Position numbers and translations under genes: made by a program. A DNA stretch of 64,000 bases, taken from assembly GCA_040954595.2 (NCBI GenBank), contig CM082578.2, forward strand, positions 15,066,001 through 15,130,000. Reading direction: 5' to 3'. The notes under the pieces are model-generated. The model worked only from the letters and a program-made list of their open reading frames with translations. It searched no databases and had not been told where the DNA came from. Below are positions 27,914-42,100 of this stretch, one piece after another. How positions within the stretch are numbered: position 1 is the stretch's first letter; every line of letters starts with the position of its first letter. The stretch comes from Balanoglossus misakiensis (lineage: Eukaryota; Hemichordata).

Positions 27914-30900
27914 GTAAGTGTAAAAAAATATTATTCTCTCACACCTCTTTGTTGACTCTCCATTTTCCAGTGAGTATACCAAATCAAATCGCACTTACGG
28001 GTCCCGCTCCGATGATAGATAAAATCAGGTTTCCGGTAAACACCCCTTATTTCCATGATATCAGCCCTTTTCCGTCGCCGTCTATTTTGGTATACTCCAT
28101 CCGGTAAAAAGTTCGCCATGCCCCTATTCATGCACCATTAACATTGCTGACCTCTGTAAATTGTATCAGTGGTTTTCAACATTAGACACAATTGCCAAAA
28201 GAATGGAATATGTCGTTAAAACAGCCAGTTAAAATAGAAACGATTTTATTGTAACTTTTGAATATTTCGTGTATAATTTGTTGTTATATGGTATACATGT
28301 AACTGCTGTTTTTTGTTTTACTTTCTACATCAGCTAAACACTTCATATTCTGCTAGTCCTGTGTAGGCCTGCCTGGCGAACTTTGTTACCTACAGGTATA
28401 GGATGCATACATTTTACAACTCAAGTAGTATAAGTGCTTATAAGCTTCTCGGGGACAGATTTTCAGTAAAATGATAGTCCTTCAAACCTCTTAGTTCATC
28501 ACTATATTAAAGCATAGACCATGGAGGGTGTATGATTAAAGTACCGACCCTATCGCCAATTGTGGTTTTGTCACCATATTCAACACAAACTAACGGCCTC
28601 CTCAGTTGTCAAGACGAAAACCATACTTAAAAGCCAAACACAGTCACCAAGCATACAACATAACTTGATCAAACCGGGTACTCACCGTCTGATTTCGGCC
28701 AAAAAAGTCATTTGTTAAATTCCAATCTCCATATTCGTATTGTTCGTCCGTGAATCGTAAATATCAGCACCATCATTGGTCGATGTCTAGATAAAGAATA
28801 AGCTTACCTCGTGATTTTTCAGCAAATGCGATACGGACAATCAAGAAAGGTGCTAATCGTCTTGCAGCCTTGTAGAGTCGATCAATTGTCTCAGCAAATT
28901 GATTATAATGAAGACGAATATCTTACTTTCTTTTCTGTGTAGATGCGTTTGGTAGAAATGTTCTCTTTTGAGATATTGTATATCAACGTTTTGCGACAAA
29001 ATCAATAACAATGATACTCTAATCAGTGCTGTGCATATTGCATGACGTTTTTGACAGGTCGTTTTGTGACTGTGATCCATTCGATTGCCCAATCGCGGAC
29101 TTGTCGGCGACACTGCTTCTATAAATAGGAGATATGTATCGTGATATATCAAACAAACGAGTTCTATATCTGCAAGATTAAAGACTACATTCATAAGTAC
29201 CCTGGACAATTTGTACTGGGTCAGGAAGGACGAAGTGACATTTGGGGTCAGAGTATGCTGGACATTCAATTGTCGAATTGATGCATGTGAAAGGATACCC
29301 ATGCAAAGCCCACTCACATCGAATGACAATATCCAGGGTGTCACTTTATTGATCGACGAATTCATTGTTCATTGAAATGCCCTTGATGCAACAAGTGTCT
29401 TTACGCCTATTATTATGCACATATCATACGACATGAATAGTAAATGCTTCTCCAGAAATGAGAAGGCTGTTGCCGCGCAGAAAATGCAATTCATATACGC
29501 GAAAATCAAATTCCCCAAGCAAAACATTATATTTGCTTCCAGTCCACCGGCGTTACACAGATCAATAAGCTTCAGGCGCAATGCGTTGTTTGGAGACACT
29601 AACTTTTTGTCTTTTTTTCGTGCTTTCTTTTTGTTCACTCGGGGTTGTCAATTTTATTATTCGGATATTAAGATGTCGTACGATTCGGCAATAAACTCTA
29701 ATTCTTCCAAAACTTAAAAATTTCAAAGCATATTACGTACGCATTTTAGTACCACCATGGCAGTAAGTAGCACAGTAAATACAATCTGTCTATGTAAAGT
29801 CGTTCACGAAACGAGCGTTTTTGAATTTGGTTCCTTAATTATAAGCCCGACTTTTCAAACCCACAGAATAACATATATAACTTTTTAAGGAAAACAAACG
29901 TAGTTGAAACTTTGCATAGGATTGTCATTAATGTAAGTTTCGAGTTATATAGCCAATGATGACTGGCGATATGCTTATAGGACAAGACATAAATTAAAAT
30001 AACCGAAATAATGTAAAGTGCAAGCGACATTGCGCCTTCAAGTGGTGATATGTGTGTAGCATTAGCAAAAATATCTCTTAGCTGGCATGTTTCCATTCGA
30101 CTTAGTTACACGCAGTCAAGTCCTAATCTTTGTTCAGAACACAAAACATGCGCAACACTCGCGCACACGCGTGTACGTGCTTCATGTTGTTTTGAGCAGC
30201 TGCATCGTCCGATGTCTGTTTACTCTGTATGTAATTTGGGAGTGTTTGGTTACTAAATTTAGCCCGTCTTCTCAACCTTACGCCCTCGTGTTTCTAATTT
30301 TAGGCTTGCGTTGTTTGTTTTCATCGTTTGTGTTACTAAATTGGTCATTTACAATCTGGCCCGTTTATGGCTGGAGATAACGGCGTGCCGTCGAAGATTT
30401 ATGGTGGATCAACGCGCACTCAATCATCGGCGAAGCAAATTTGCGTGGAAACACAGACGATCGATCGATGAACTGTAGGAATCACAACACGAATAAGTTA
30501 GTTGAAGCATAGGCAGTAGACTGTCTATGGTTGAAGCAGGTTGTTTGAAGCAAGTGTGATTTCAACGAAATGTTTTGCAAACTAGGCACGTGTTACACGG
30601 ATCCTCTTTCAACCTTTGTAGCGAAGTGCGAATCGTCAGCCGACTCGGGAAGGAAAACATTTGCGTTAACCCGCACTGAATTTGTCTTATAGAACAGAGT
30701 CAACGCGTCTGCTTTAGTCAAAAATTAAGCGAATCGTAGTTACTGGTTAAGGTACAAATCCGCATTCACGGCCTGGGCCAATTTGTTATCCTGGGCTAAA
30801 CCCTCCACTTGTACGACAGTGTCGTAAACACAAAGTGTAATGACATGTTTGTAGTCGCCTGTGTTTCGAGTTTGACTCGCATCACAACGAGACACACGAT

Positions 30901-33900
30901 TATTTAAACATCCATTCCTATCAACAAATAAAATTCCACTGGTGTGTCCCGTTAGCCCATCGAAGTCGTCCCAATGTTAATCGCTGTGATGTGTGCAGAC
31001 TTGTATTCAAAACCACAGTGTGTTATCCGGCCAGCAAGTACACGCGTAAATATTTCTTCTCCGCTATTCCGATAACCGTTCGTATCAATTTGTAATGGTT
31101 GGTTTGTCAATCACTTCTATCCACATTTGATCAGGCTAGCGATTCTCACGTGAGTCAGGAGAACTCGACAACTTCCATCGACATAATTTATCGTCATCGA
31201 TGCCAACAGTATCATCAAAAGTGCCAAGCCCGACTACACACCTCCTCGTGTTTTTTTGTTGTTGTTGCCTAAAATAAACGTTTTTTGTTCACTGCTTGGG
31301 TAGGGAGGGGTCGACTGATATGATTACAGATGACGGATGACCTGTGATCGAACTTTAATGCGTGTTTTAGTTTGCCGGTAAGCTTAGTGCTTTAGGAATG
31401 ATCAAATGAACCGAAAATAAGACTAATTTCTCGAGAATTTATCGATAGGCCATTTTGAACCCTAAAATTGTACAGAAGCCTTCTCTGCTGTTTATGGCTA
31501 ACTTTCTGTTTTCGGTGGTGGGTTTATTCTTGAGGTCATTGTAACCTCCAAGATGTTCTGGTGAAACCAGGCATAAATTCTCGATTTCTCATTCGGTGTC
31601 ATCAAAGGAGTAGTCACCTCAAATTTACATATGCCCATATATGGTCTAATTACCATGTCGTGGCTTTCTTTTTGTATCATGATGGAAACCAAGTGAAAAT
31701 CAGTGATGAGATTTGTCCGGTGGATCAAGCAGATCGTCTGAGAGGCTCTGGTATTGGAACGATATGGAGGCGTATGGACATGACAATGGCCATATTAATC
31801 ACCATCTTGTGTGTCACATAGATTTGACATGCTTGATGGACCACATAGCTATGCGTAATATCAAGAATCATCATTATCACAGACAGAAGACGTAATTCAT
31901 GTTTGACTTTCTCGTTCTTTTGCAAAGGCAAAGCTACTCGGATCTGACCAGAACGTCTATCGTCCAAAAAAACGTTTTCTAACTTCTTGTAAATTGTACA
32001 ATGAATCATACTCCCAATTTTGCAAAGAGGGCATTCTTCAACTTAGCTTCTTTATTCCCGATGCAAAGAGGGTAAATGATAGAAAATGGTTGAACAATTT
32101 CAGAGCGCTTTACCGTTTTGAAAGCATCAAAAGTTAAACAAGCGAACGAGAGACTCAGAGAGACAGAGCGAGACTGAGGCTTGATACAAATAATGTGGAG
32201 AGGGGAAAACTAACAAACACAGAAGAGCAAATATACTTAAGATAGACAGGTTTGAGTAATATATTTCACGGGCATTGGATACCTGAAACGATAAGCAATG
32301 CAACATGCAGACCTTTCCAAATATGATAACGATTTCCATATTTAATCTAGATGTTCCGTGGGGGCCAACATTCGTGTACCAACACGTTTCGCGACAAGAA
32401 TGATCCACTTGAACCGACCCGGTCCCACTGTTGAATTGCATATCCGGCACTTAATCTCAGACCTGGTAGAATCCTTCTTTGGTCGAGAACTCTGAGTCAT
32501 TTCATTTGTTCTTGTCTGTCGTTGAAATTAACAAGATGGAACAAGAATTTCAATTCAGATACTCTCCTCGAATACCTGAAAATGTTTTAATAGTGAAAAT
32601 TGAAAGGAAAATGCTGTTGAGCTTACACTTTAAAAGAAATATCTACATGATACATCATATCTATACACTTGTGCACCAAATTATGTTCCATACTGACATT
32701 AATTCAAAAGCATGTGCTTTAAAACAAAATACACGTCGAAATATCGATGACAGTTTCAAATACTGAAATTCCATTGAATCCTCCCCAAGTTCTTATTTGA
32801 TTCAGCGCGCCTTCTGGGCGTTCACCATTAGAATTCAAAAGCAAATCCCCGTCGAGTTAACACAAAGGTTTGCGTTCATTTCGATTATCTTGTGTAGACT
32901 ATTAAAGAAAAACCACGATTTTTACACATTCAAATATACATACTTTTGAAATTTTCTTCAAGAGAAATAAGAATAAAAGTTGCCGTCTTCATTTGTAAGG
33001 TACATTCGGGCGAAAGTTCATGCCCAATTATTCCTGGCTTCCTCCGACAGCCATGAAGTCAATAGGATGTCTACCAGATCATGTAAAGTCATATTTCGGT
33101 CACATTTTAACCAGACCGAGTCATCTCAACGAAAATTCTATAAAGCAGACGACTATAAAATACATTATGCGCTGTTAAAGTCAGAAATGGTTGATAAAAT
33201 CTTTAAAATTTCCCCAATTCCCACTGAATTGCCGATAATCATTTTTTTGCTGAGGAAATTGTCCGGCAACTTTGGCCAATTTTCTAATGAATGGTCACGT
33301 GATAGTATTCATATAGTGATAAGTAAGTCAAATGTTGCATTTCTCGCTAAATGCGAGAAAAGACGAAGTAGAGGAAGTTTTTTGCACCAAATTTCATAAA
33401 ATTTCGCCGAGCAACAAAAAAATAAGAGTAAAGAAGTGCTGGTATCCTAATGTAGGAAGAAACTAACTTTATCAGTCATATGTTGTGTGATATTTCAACT
33501 GTAAAATCCAAAATATTTGGCGTTTAAATCTTGCCATCACATTTCAGTCCAATTTCGGGGACAGTTCACTCAGTACTTCAAATCAGTATCTCAACTGAAC
33601 AAAGCAGCGTCGTTACACGACATCCGCTGAGTGTTTTACTAGTAATAAGTGTTGGTCGCGGTCTGTGTGCAGTGACAGTGTGAGGGGTTTTGAAGACGCA
33701 TCCAGTCACGTGACAGCAGGGTCGTCTGCAGCCAACGAATCGGTTTACTCACATTGAGTTAGTCTTTTGCGGGAACTGTTATTTTCACCTTGTTTGGTCT
33801 TCATTTATATTTTAAGACGAGGTTTGCGTTATCCGTAAAGATTGGTGTGGCCATTCTGTCCCATTGGCTTCTCTCATTGACCGAAGTAACATTTTGGAAG

Positions 33901-34225
33901 TGCATTATTCTGCATTGCATATTACTTGCGCGTCAAACTGCTATTGCTCATCTAACTCTATTAACCCTTTTCTACTTATTTCATACACGTCCACCAGCCC
34001 CGTCCAACTATTCCTTTTCACCTCTCTCTCTGGTTACTTCAGAATGTATCCAAGTAGCTTAATTTCATGTTGATGTCTGCACCAGTACCCGAGAGTTCAC
34101 CCCACGATAAACACCCCTGCCTGCCGCCTTTCGTGCTGGTCCCCCACTCGCTCGGCGATAAGAAAAGTCAACGAATGAGCGTTTTAAACGGTTGGAAACC
34201 TTCTCTGAAGGTTTTTAGTGACACC
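27914..34225. other. Long region without a supported gene
   Basis: About 6.3 kb in which no open frame has both convincing splice signals and family similarity. Longest frames (28853-29365 minus, 32980-33399 plus) have ordinary AT-biased composition and no recognisable motif. Remaining exons of the decayed EGF/CCP gene could hide here, but I could not find them. Confidence 0.45.
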
Positions 34226-37200
34226 TCACTCGTGAACGGGTAAACACATTGGCAGGTCTTGCAGCGTTGGCGCCCCGTCCAACTTGAACAGTGAAGTGCC
34301 GTCATCCTCGCCATTGACACTGTTGTTTGGCCAAGCGTTGGTTTCCAATGCCTCTGTAATATATACACAAAAATATTTGACGTTAAGCTGCTGTACAATC
34401 GATTATTTTCCGATTTGCACAAGTTTTACCAATTAATTTATAGAATGCGTACTCGTTAAGTGCGTCGACTTTTCTGTCAGTCGCAGGGGTTGATTTATTG
34501 CCAAAGGTACCGTACCTATAAATTACCTTGGAGACATTGCTACAAAATAACAGGGCCAAAAAGAACTGACAAAACGTGGGACACGATTCCTTTGAAGATT
34601 GGCGCAGCAGACGCATACTATTGTCCGAAATAACACCTTATCCGGCGCCAGAATGCATCCAATTACAAGACCAAACCAAAACTTCGTTTACAAAATTAAT
34701 CTGTTTTAATAGTACGATTGTCATCTTGAAGTTGTATGAGCACTATTGAAACAGGAATTCGACTTCGTGTGAGCAATCTTACTATAGCTATTGGAGGAAC
34801 CAGAGTCAAAATGTGAATTTGGATTGCCGTGCCACGGTCATGTCGTGTCGAGCGCATTGGTATACTAGTATAATATTAATCACACTTTCAAAGTTAATTA
34901 TGCGTACATTTGTTACAAGCCAAATGGATGTGTATCTGTGAGCGCAGTCATCACTAGAATTGAATGATAGATTCAACAAGAGAGACTAGTAAGAGATATC
35001 GTCCCAAAACTTGGGTGCGTTTTCCAGAAACGAATGATTCGTGCGTCGGTTGAGTTGTCAATCGCGGCTCAGATGTGAGTGTTATCTCAAACAATAGCCA
35101 ATGTTTTTGTACACCTATCACCTGAATGGAGCAGAATATGGTTCAAGGGAAAATTTATGTGAGACAAACGAATCTGCAGCCCTGCTGGTTCGTTTCTTGT
35201 GGAAACTTTAGCAAGTTTTTGCCACCAAGTACAAATACTGACGAAAAATAATGCCCTCTTAAGATAAATATACATGTTCTTCTAGCGGAGATAAGATGAA
35301 CAACCATAAAGATCTTTCGAGGATACGCTCGTCACCCGCGATGAGAAGTGGACACCTGCAACGAGTTCGATCGTTGTTGCTGATATCTCTTTTGAACTAG
35401 GGGATTTCGCGTGGGATTGTCTTGGGATTTGTACCGAGATGTCAGATCAATGCTATTGCTATACGCTGTCCATACAACCCTTGTTATTCTTATCAACTTA
35501 GAAAGCATCACTTGAGACGGAAAACACACACTCCTTTTCTCTCAAGTTGTCACTTTACAACTGACTGTGCTAACAGCGAGAAGCCTTGGCACTGCATTTA
35601 GTGGAGTTCAGATAAGTGGCGGCCGGCCTGTACACCTTTATGGCATGACACGTTAAGTACCGGCACACGATCGGAGTGTTTTAAGGTACGCTTCGTGACT
35701 ATAGCAATCACGAAGGGAGACGTTTAACAGATGTTTTTACGACAGAAAGGTCGCTATTGTTACCGAATGAGCTAAACTTGTGTCAATTACTGAGGCTTAC
35801 TGGTTTTACATGTAATGAGACTGGTGTGGCCACTATACGTTAGGACGAAGTCACATGATAACTCTGAAATTATTTCATTGTAAATTACACAAAGAAGTAT
35901 GGATAAGATGCAGTAAATTTCTATAGCTTGGCATATAGGCCTAACTGAAAAATTTCTTACAAAGTTTGACTTACTTATAAGATCAGCAAACGATGCACTG
36001 GACATGGCTGATGGATGTGTTTCATTTCCAAGTACACCTTGATCGACTCCTTCTCCACTGTCTTCGCCACCTGACAGAACAAACATTGAACATTAACAAA
36101 AATTAACAAATTTTCCCAGTTCGTTCTTGCATGTAAGCGACTTTGAAAGATATATCCCTCCATGATGTATCAGAAACGTTTATTTTAACCGGTTCATATT
36201 GAGGGGACATTTGCTTTCACGAAACGTGTTCTGGAATATGTCAACATGGTCTTTACTACCAAAGTCACATTATAAAATCCAAGAAATGTTTGTGTCTGAA
36301 GTTTTATAGAGTAATTGTTTCGTCTGCTTGATCATAAGATTGTCATGCGATTGTTAAATGACGCAAACTACTAATCATGTTGCCATAGAAACTGAAGATT
36401 ACACAGTCACATGGAGCGGCCGTGATTACACCGACCATGGAACGGACCTGTTATTTGCATAGGCCGGAATGTTGCGGTTAGGTTGGATTTTTCGGTAAAA
36501 TTGCATGCAAAGCAAATGGATTAATTTTGAAAATTGTGTTCGTCACTATAATCCTTCAACGATTAATGGCGGCGATCTGAATCCACGTTTTGACCCAGCG
36601 TTATACGGCAACACTCAATGTTTACTCGCACTCTGCGTTGCTTTGCTTTTGCTTGGCTGATATCGTCATCGCTTTGTGTTTGATATTATGATTAGCAGCG
36701 CTGGAACACTGGCATGGGAGGCCACACCAACTTCTATTTTGGAGTTGGCAATGCATTTTCAAGCCACTTCAAAATCTAAACATGATTTGCAGCAAAATTC
36801 CAGCTAAGTTGTATTGTGATTTACCTACAGAAGAGTTTATCGAGTATTAGACCAGATTAACACTAGGTTTCGTATAAATATAGACAATCAGCAAAGGAAA
36901 TATCGAGTACATGAATCATGCGGCTTAAATTGGTTTTGTTGATCTGGATGAGCGCCAATCTCCTTGGCAAATAATTGTCTAAAATAACTGTCATGGCTAG
37001 GTTTATGGCGGCAATTACACAAATTGTCTGAAGCACGGGGAATAACAACACACTTCCCCACGCGTCCACCGTCAGTTTATGGCAACGTGTCATAACAAAA
37101 ACTTCGCCGAAGAGAATAGGATATAAGAAAACAACTCGTTTCAGAGTAGTGTTCCTATGACGGGTGAGTCGATAATACCGTGGTTCTATATCTTTTGTAG

Positions 37201-39074
37201 TTATCTAGCTCGGTATTCAAACTCTCGTGCACTCTATGTACGCTCAGTATGCTAAAAATAACCAATTGGATATCCAGATAAGTTGTCGGGACAATAGTCC
37301 GGCATTACTAATAAACTGACCCACCTGTTGAAGTGTCGTCCCCCTTGTCCAGCGACTGCAGTTCAGTGTCTGTACTGCCGTGGGCTATATCAATATTTTC
37401 GGGTGAAGAACTTTTGGTATCATTACATGGCGCCTGGATGTTGTCGTAATCTTGGTGCTCGTTCATAGTGAAGTGTAGTGCACTCGGAGATTCTAAACTT
37501 CTCTTTCGCAGTTGTTGCTGCAGTTGATGTTGTTCTTGTTGTTGATGGTGGTGGTGGTGGGGGTGTTGGTGTTGGTGGTTATGCTGCTGTCTGTAATGCT
37601 GCTGCTGCTGCTGCAGTAATCGTTGTTGTGCAGGTTGTGAGTTGTGGTGGTGGTGGTGGTTGTGAAGAGGTCGCTGTTGAGACTCGTGCTGCTGATTCGG
37701 ATACGAAGACGCTTGGTAGTGTTGCTGCGTTGGGTAATGGTGGAGGTGGTTCTGTTGCTGGTATTGTGAGGCAAACTGCTGTTGTTGTTGTTCTGGATGA
37801 TGATGGTCGTGATGTGGTTGTCTTTGTTGTTGGTTCTGTTGTTGTTGTTGTGGGTTCTGCTGAAGGGTCTGTGTCACCAAGTTACTGGTTATTGTGGCCC
37901 AGGAGTTCAACAGAGCTTGAGAGGCTCCGGGCAAGTTCAGTTGTTGAGTTATGAAGTGCTGTAAGTTCTGAATGGTCGTAGCCGCCGATTGGGCACTGTT
38001 GGTGGGAGCAGAATTTGGGGGATTCGGAGAAGGATAACCGACAGTCGACTGGCCGCCATTCTCTTGTGCGCATGAGCTGCTCATCTGGTTCGCGCCACAC
38101 GAGCATCCACAGGAGTGAGACTGGTTGTGATTCGGGACCGGTGACGGAAATCGGAAATGTTGCGAATGGTTGGGAGTGCCGCAGCTGCCACCGTTGCAAT
38201 CGGGTGGGGAGATCAGGGGCGGAACGGGAGACGCCTTAGAGAACTCTCGCGGTATCTGGTGAGGGAGTGAACTTGGACGAGGGGCGGAATTGTTCCTCTG
38301 ACTCAGGGACTTGATGAAATCGGCCACTGACGGGGTGAAATGCTGTTGCGGAACGCTTTGCTCTGAATCAGGCGACGCCGGCTGTTGTTTATTGACTTGA
38401 AAAGCTGCCGGGTTCGAAGTGCACCGGGGCTCCGCCGTGGTTTGTTCCCCCGACGGCGAGTCTGAGTGAATTACGGAGTCGGAATCGTCGAGCATGTCGT
38501 CGCTTGAATCGTCTTGCTGGATTCCAGCGAAGTTGAAACTGCACGGGCGATTCCAAGGCGGTGTCATGGGCTCGGCTTTGATCCCGTTGTGCAGGATATT
38601 TTCGAATCTGGACCTCGTCTTATAAGACTGCAAATGGTTGAGCAGCGAATGGACAAAGTCCCCGACGTTGTTTTGACACTGTTTCTCTTGCTGTACCCAA
38701 TGACTTAGCTCGCTCACCCACTGTTCTGCCTCAAAATACATCCTAGGGTCATTCAGGAGCCCCCCTGGATGTACTTGGTGGACTTTGTGGAGATAATCAA
38801 TCGTCATCTCTAATATTTCAGCCTTGTCCAGTTTCTTAGCAGCGTAGGCACTCATGGAGTAAGCCCTGCATTCCGGAACCAAGGTTTTCAAAGTGTTCAA
38901 ACAATTATTGATTCTATCTCGTCGCCGCTTCTCGATGTTTTTGTGCGTGTCAAGGTAGTTTCGTGACTTCTTTCTGCCGGCCACGTCTTCGCCCTTGTCC
39001 TCCGGCGCCTGTGCGCTCAGCCGCCTCTTCGTGCCTTGCCGTGGTCCCTTCACTTTGTTGTCTTCTGGCTCCAT
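34226..39074 (-). CDS. bHLH-Orange transcription factor (HES/HEY/HELT/cwo-related), 3 coding exons
   Basis: Nuclear DNA-binding regulator, probably a repressor as for this superfamily. Coding exons: 37325-39074, 35975-36070, 34226-34353; ACACTTCAACAG|GTGGGT and GATCTTATAA|GTAAGT splice in phase 1, giving 657 aa. bHLH at about 43-99: basic KNIEKRRRDRIN, helix 1 CLNTLKTLVP, helix 2 KLDKAEILEMTIDYLHKVH. An Orange-like domain follows at about 114-151 (FEAEQWVSELSHWV, VHSLLNHLQSY). Residues ~405-525 are dominated by Gln and His. The basic region lacks the Hairy-type Pro and the C-terminus has no WRPW or YRPW; it ends LPMCLPVHE. The basic region and helix 2 (KRRRDRIN, KAEILEMT) resemble HELT and clockwork orange most, but the exact orthologue is unclear. 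The frame is open a little upstream of the ATG at 39074, next to a CAAG acceptor at 39112, so a 5' exon may add a few residues. A CACGTG E-box lies at 39084-39089. Confidence 0.85.
37500..37860. repeat. CAG/CAA and CAC-rich coding repeat (Gln/His tract) in the bHLH gene
   Basis: Interrupted runs of CTG/TTG/GTG on the plus strand encode poly-Gln and poly-His on the minus strand. Reverse frames give artefactual Val/Gly-rich open frames. Confidence 0.9.
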
Positions 39075-39119
39075 TTGGAAACCACGTGGACTATCGTTGT
39101 CCGTGTTAAACCTTGGCAA

Positions 39120-42100
39120 ACAGAAATGGACACAGTTAAAAAACTGACCCTGCGTGTATCTCTTGTCGATCGGCCCTCTTTATAATGTCATGTACGGAGT
39201 ACACGGTACGCATAATGTATGGGCTGACCCATTCGTCACAAGTAGCCGTCCGATTTGTTTTATCACATTTGCATACACCTAGTACATAACAGTTACAATC
39301 TAACTGTTAACCACTACAGCAGTGGACAGATTGTCATCAAGGTGAGATCAACATTACGCAACGAAGGTGTTCTAACAATTACGATTTGGCAAAGAGCGAC
39401 AACATTAACACATACTTCATAAATCGCGGTAAATCGAGGCTAATTAGTTCCAAGTCATATGTTCTTTCCTGAGTACTGGGTGTACGACAGATATACGACC
39501 GGCCACTTGTCTAATGCATAATGATCAAACAATCTTGGAGCTCGTAAAGATATACCTAACCCCGGTGGCCTCCTTAACTTATTACCAACCAACGGAACTA
39601 TGAAATTAAAAAAGAATTAAAAAAGTACGTACATGCTAGTCAGCAACTCAGGTCAGCGAAGGATTACGTTTTGTCCGGACAACTCGGATGCAATAACGTG
39701 GTGCGTGTAAGAACTTGGAAGAGCATTAAATGACACCAAATCTATGCCCCCACTGGTTAAGTTTCAACAGTCACGTGTTTGATGGGACGATAGATTTCAG
39801 GCTTACTGAATCCATGACGTCAGCAAAGACAGGAAGATAAATAGGCCCATTAGATTATTCCACAAGATAGTATCGTGTTTGATTGTATCACACTAATACG
39901 CACAGGTAGCTGGCGCGATCTACCTGTCGCATGCTGTTTCATTTTTGGGCGCCGGGGACGAACTCAAGCAATTGTTTTCTACATGTACTTTTATGCTCAC
40001 ACATTTTGTGATCCAACGAGACGTTGTCATATTTTCAGGTGTAGCCACACTGACGTGTCTTGGGTGGGGATTTATCATAGACACAAGCACTCACCTGTTT
40101 TCGGACTGCAATCTTATCGAAATGTGACCTGGTTGCATATTCCACTGTTCGTTCCTCTTTAATTTCTTTTACATTAACTTACTTGACTTTGCATGTCATT
40201 TATGAAACTGTCACCACAGCAGTCATGATGCCCAGTTTCACGACGCATTTCAAAATATCCCCGACTTTTGTCGGTTCCACGATCTGTTCATTTACCCACC
40301 ATTCGTGCAAGGTTGACACACAACGCCCTTTATCAATTTATTTGCTAAACTCGTCCTTTTCGTGGGTTCCGTAAACTGCTCCTATGCCCATGCCCAAAAT
40401 ATGTACAGGTTATCAGCGACACTACAGTATAATAGCTTCTGTGACCCAAAGGGTGGGGGATATTCACTCACGCCATATGGGATGTTCAGGTGGTTGTCAC
40501 CCAGCGTAATAGCACACAAACCATCATACAAGACATTGAAATACATGTATATGCCGACGGAGAGACTTATACAACAAATCGATTCGCCGTTAGTCACTCT
40601 CATGATCTGCAGTTTTGAGAATGACACCAGATGTTCGATGACACCGTAACACGTCAGATTAAACCCACGTCAAGTGAAGTTACGTTAGTGACGAACGAAG
40701 AAAACAACAATTCGATGTCACCAAAACTAGAATTTGATGAAAAACTCGCATGTTTTTTTCTCTCTCTCTCTTTCTCTTGTTTGTTCACAGTACTCTTATC
40801 AGAACACGGACTCGCGGCAGAACGTTGCTGATAAACTTTTCCAGCGTCCAATGAAAAAGACCTCTTGAGGTTTTGGCGTTACCCATATCAAAAGAGAGTT
40901 TACAGTGTTGAGGGGAAATTAACAACAGGAAATGTGTATCTCCGTAGTGATAAAACATTTCTCATGCTTGTAGTTTAATCAGAGGCGACTCACTATGTAC
41001 ACTGGATACAAGGACACTCTATCGATAGGTTTGTCGGTTGATTTATAGATTCGAATATTTAGATAAGCAGTGCAATAATTCATAAAGTCACTGCAAAATG
41101 TTTTTAAAATTGCAATTACAATATGTTGTGGAAGTAATATACAACTTTCCAGCGCGTGTCCTGGATTTATATATACACACTTCAAGGAGGGCGACTGGTA
41201 CGAACAAACATCTGTTGGCAGTAACCGCAGAATGCGTTTACTTCATAAGTTAAAAATCGGTTAAAAAGAGATTCCGGTGTGTCTCCATGGCAGGGCCGGC
41301 TGTCTTAGAGTGGTTTGGGGTCATAAAGTCGAGGGCAGTCTGAAAGTATAGACATTTGCGACCTTGTGTTAATATTTTGGGACTTAAACGGGGCCAATAC
41401 ATGTTTTGAATCAAACTCGTCTTAAACTCAGTCCAATCTGCATGACGATCATATGGAGAAGCAGTCATTAGTTTTGGTAATATCTCACTACAAGTAATCT
41501 TGGGAAATGAATGGCGGAGAAGTGTGAAGGATTATTTTTTACCATTTCTGCAAGCAAATGTCATTTACTGAACAAGACGTGCACATGAACCCTGGCGACT
41601 GGGTTCTTGAGCGGGATATCTTCTCGAATCAGTAAACTGCACTTAATTCATGTTGGCTGTTACAGTAGACGAAAACGATCTGCCCCTTTATAAGTTCTCC
41701 AATGTACAACAAGCTTCTATATTCAACATTAATCCCTGACACTGAATGGCGCATATCGGCCGAGAGCCACAAGGGCAAACTAAATTGTTTCATAAGATGT
41801 CAGACATGTTGCTAAACCTTCCATTCCTCCATGTTTTCATGAATCTGAAAATGACTTTGAGGAATATGTGACAATCATTACATGTCACGATGACCGTCAC
41901 AAAAAAGAAATGACATTTCATCAAACGTGTTTTGTAAACAAAATAACACTAATTTTTGTCCTCGGAATTACTTTTGCAAAATGACATATTTTTGAATGAT
42001 TCACCAGAATTTCTGATTATGTTTATTATATTATTATGTTATTCACATCAAATTCAGTCAGTCACAGCGACAACGCGACGTCACCATTTTATCGTTTTGT

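Noticed and set aside
28853-29365. Minus-strand 170-codon open frame
   Set aside because: Long, but no domain, no signal peptide, no splice context, and composition like the surrounding AT-rich sequence.
32980-33399. Plus-strand 139-codon open frame
   Set aside because: No ATG at the start, no recognisable motif and no splice support.
36863-37093. Hydrophobic minus-strand frame in the first bHLH intron
   Set aside because: One long hydrophobic run but no splice sites or family match; likely chance.
37478-37954. Plus-strand Val/Gly-rich open frame
   Set aside because: Reverse complement of the Gln/His-coding repeat of the bHLH gene.
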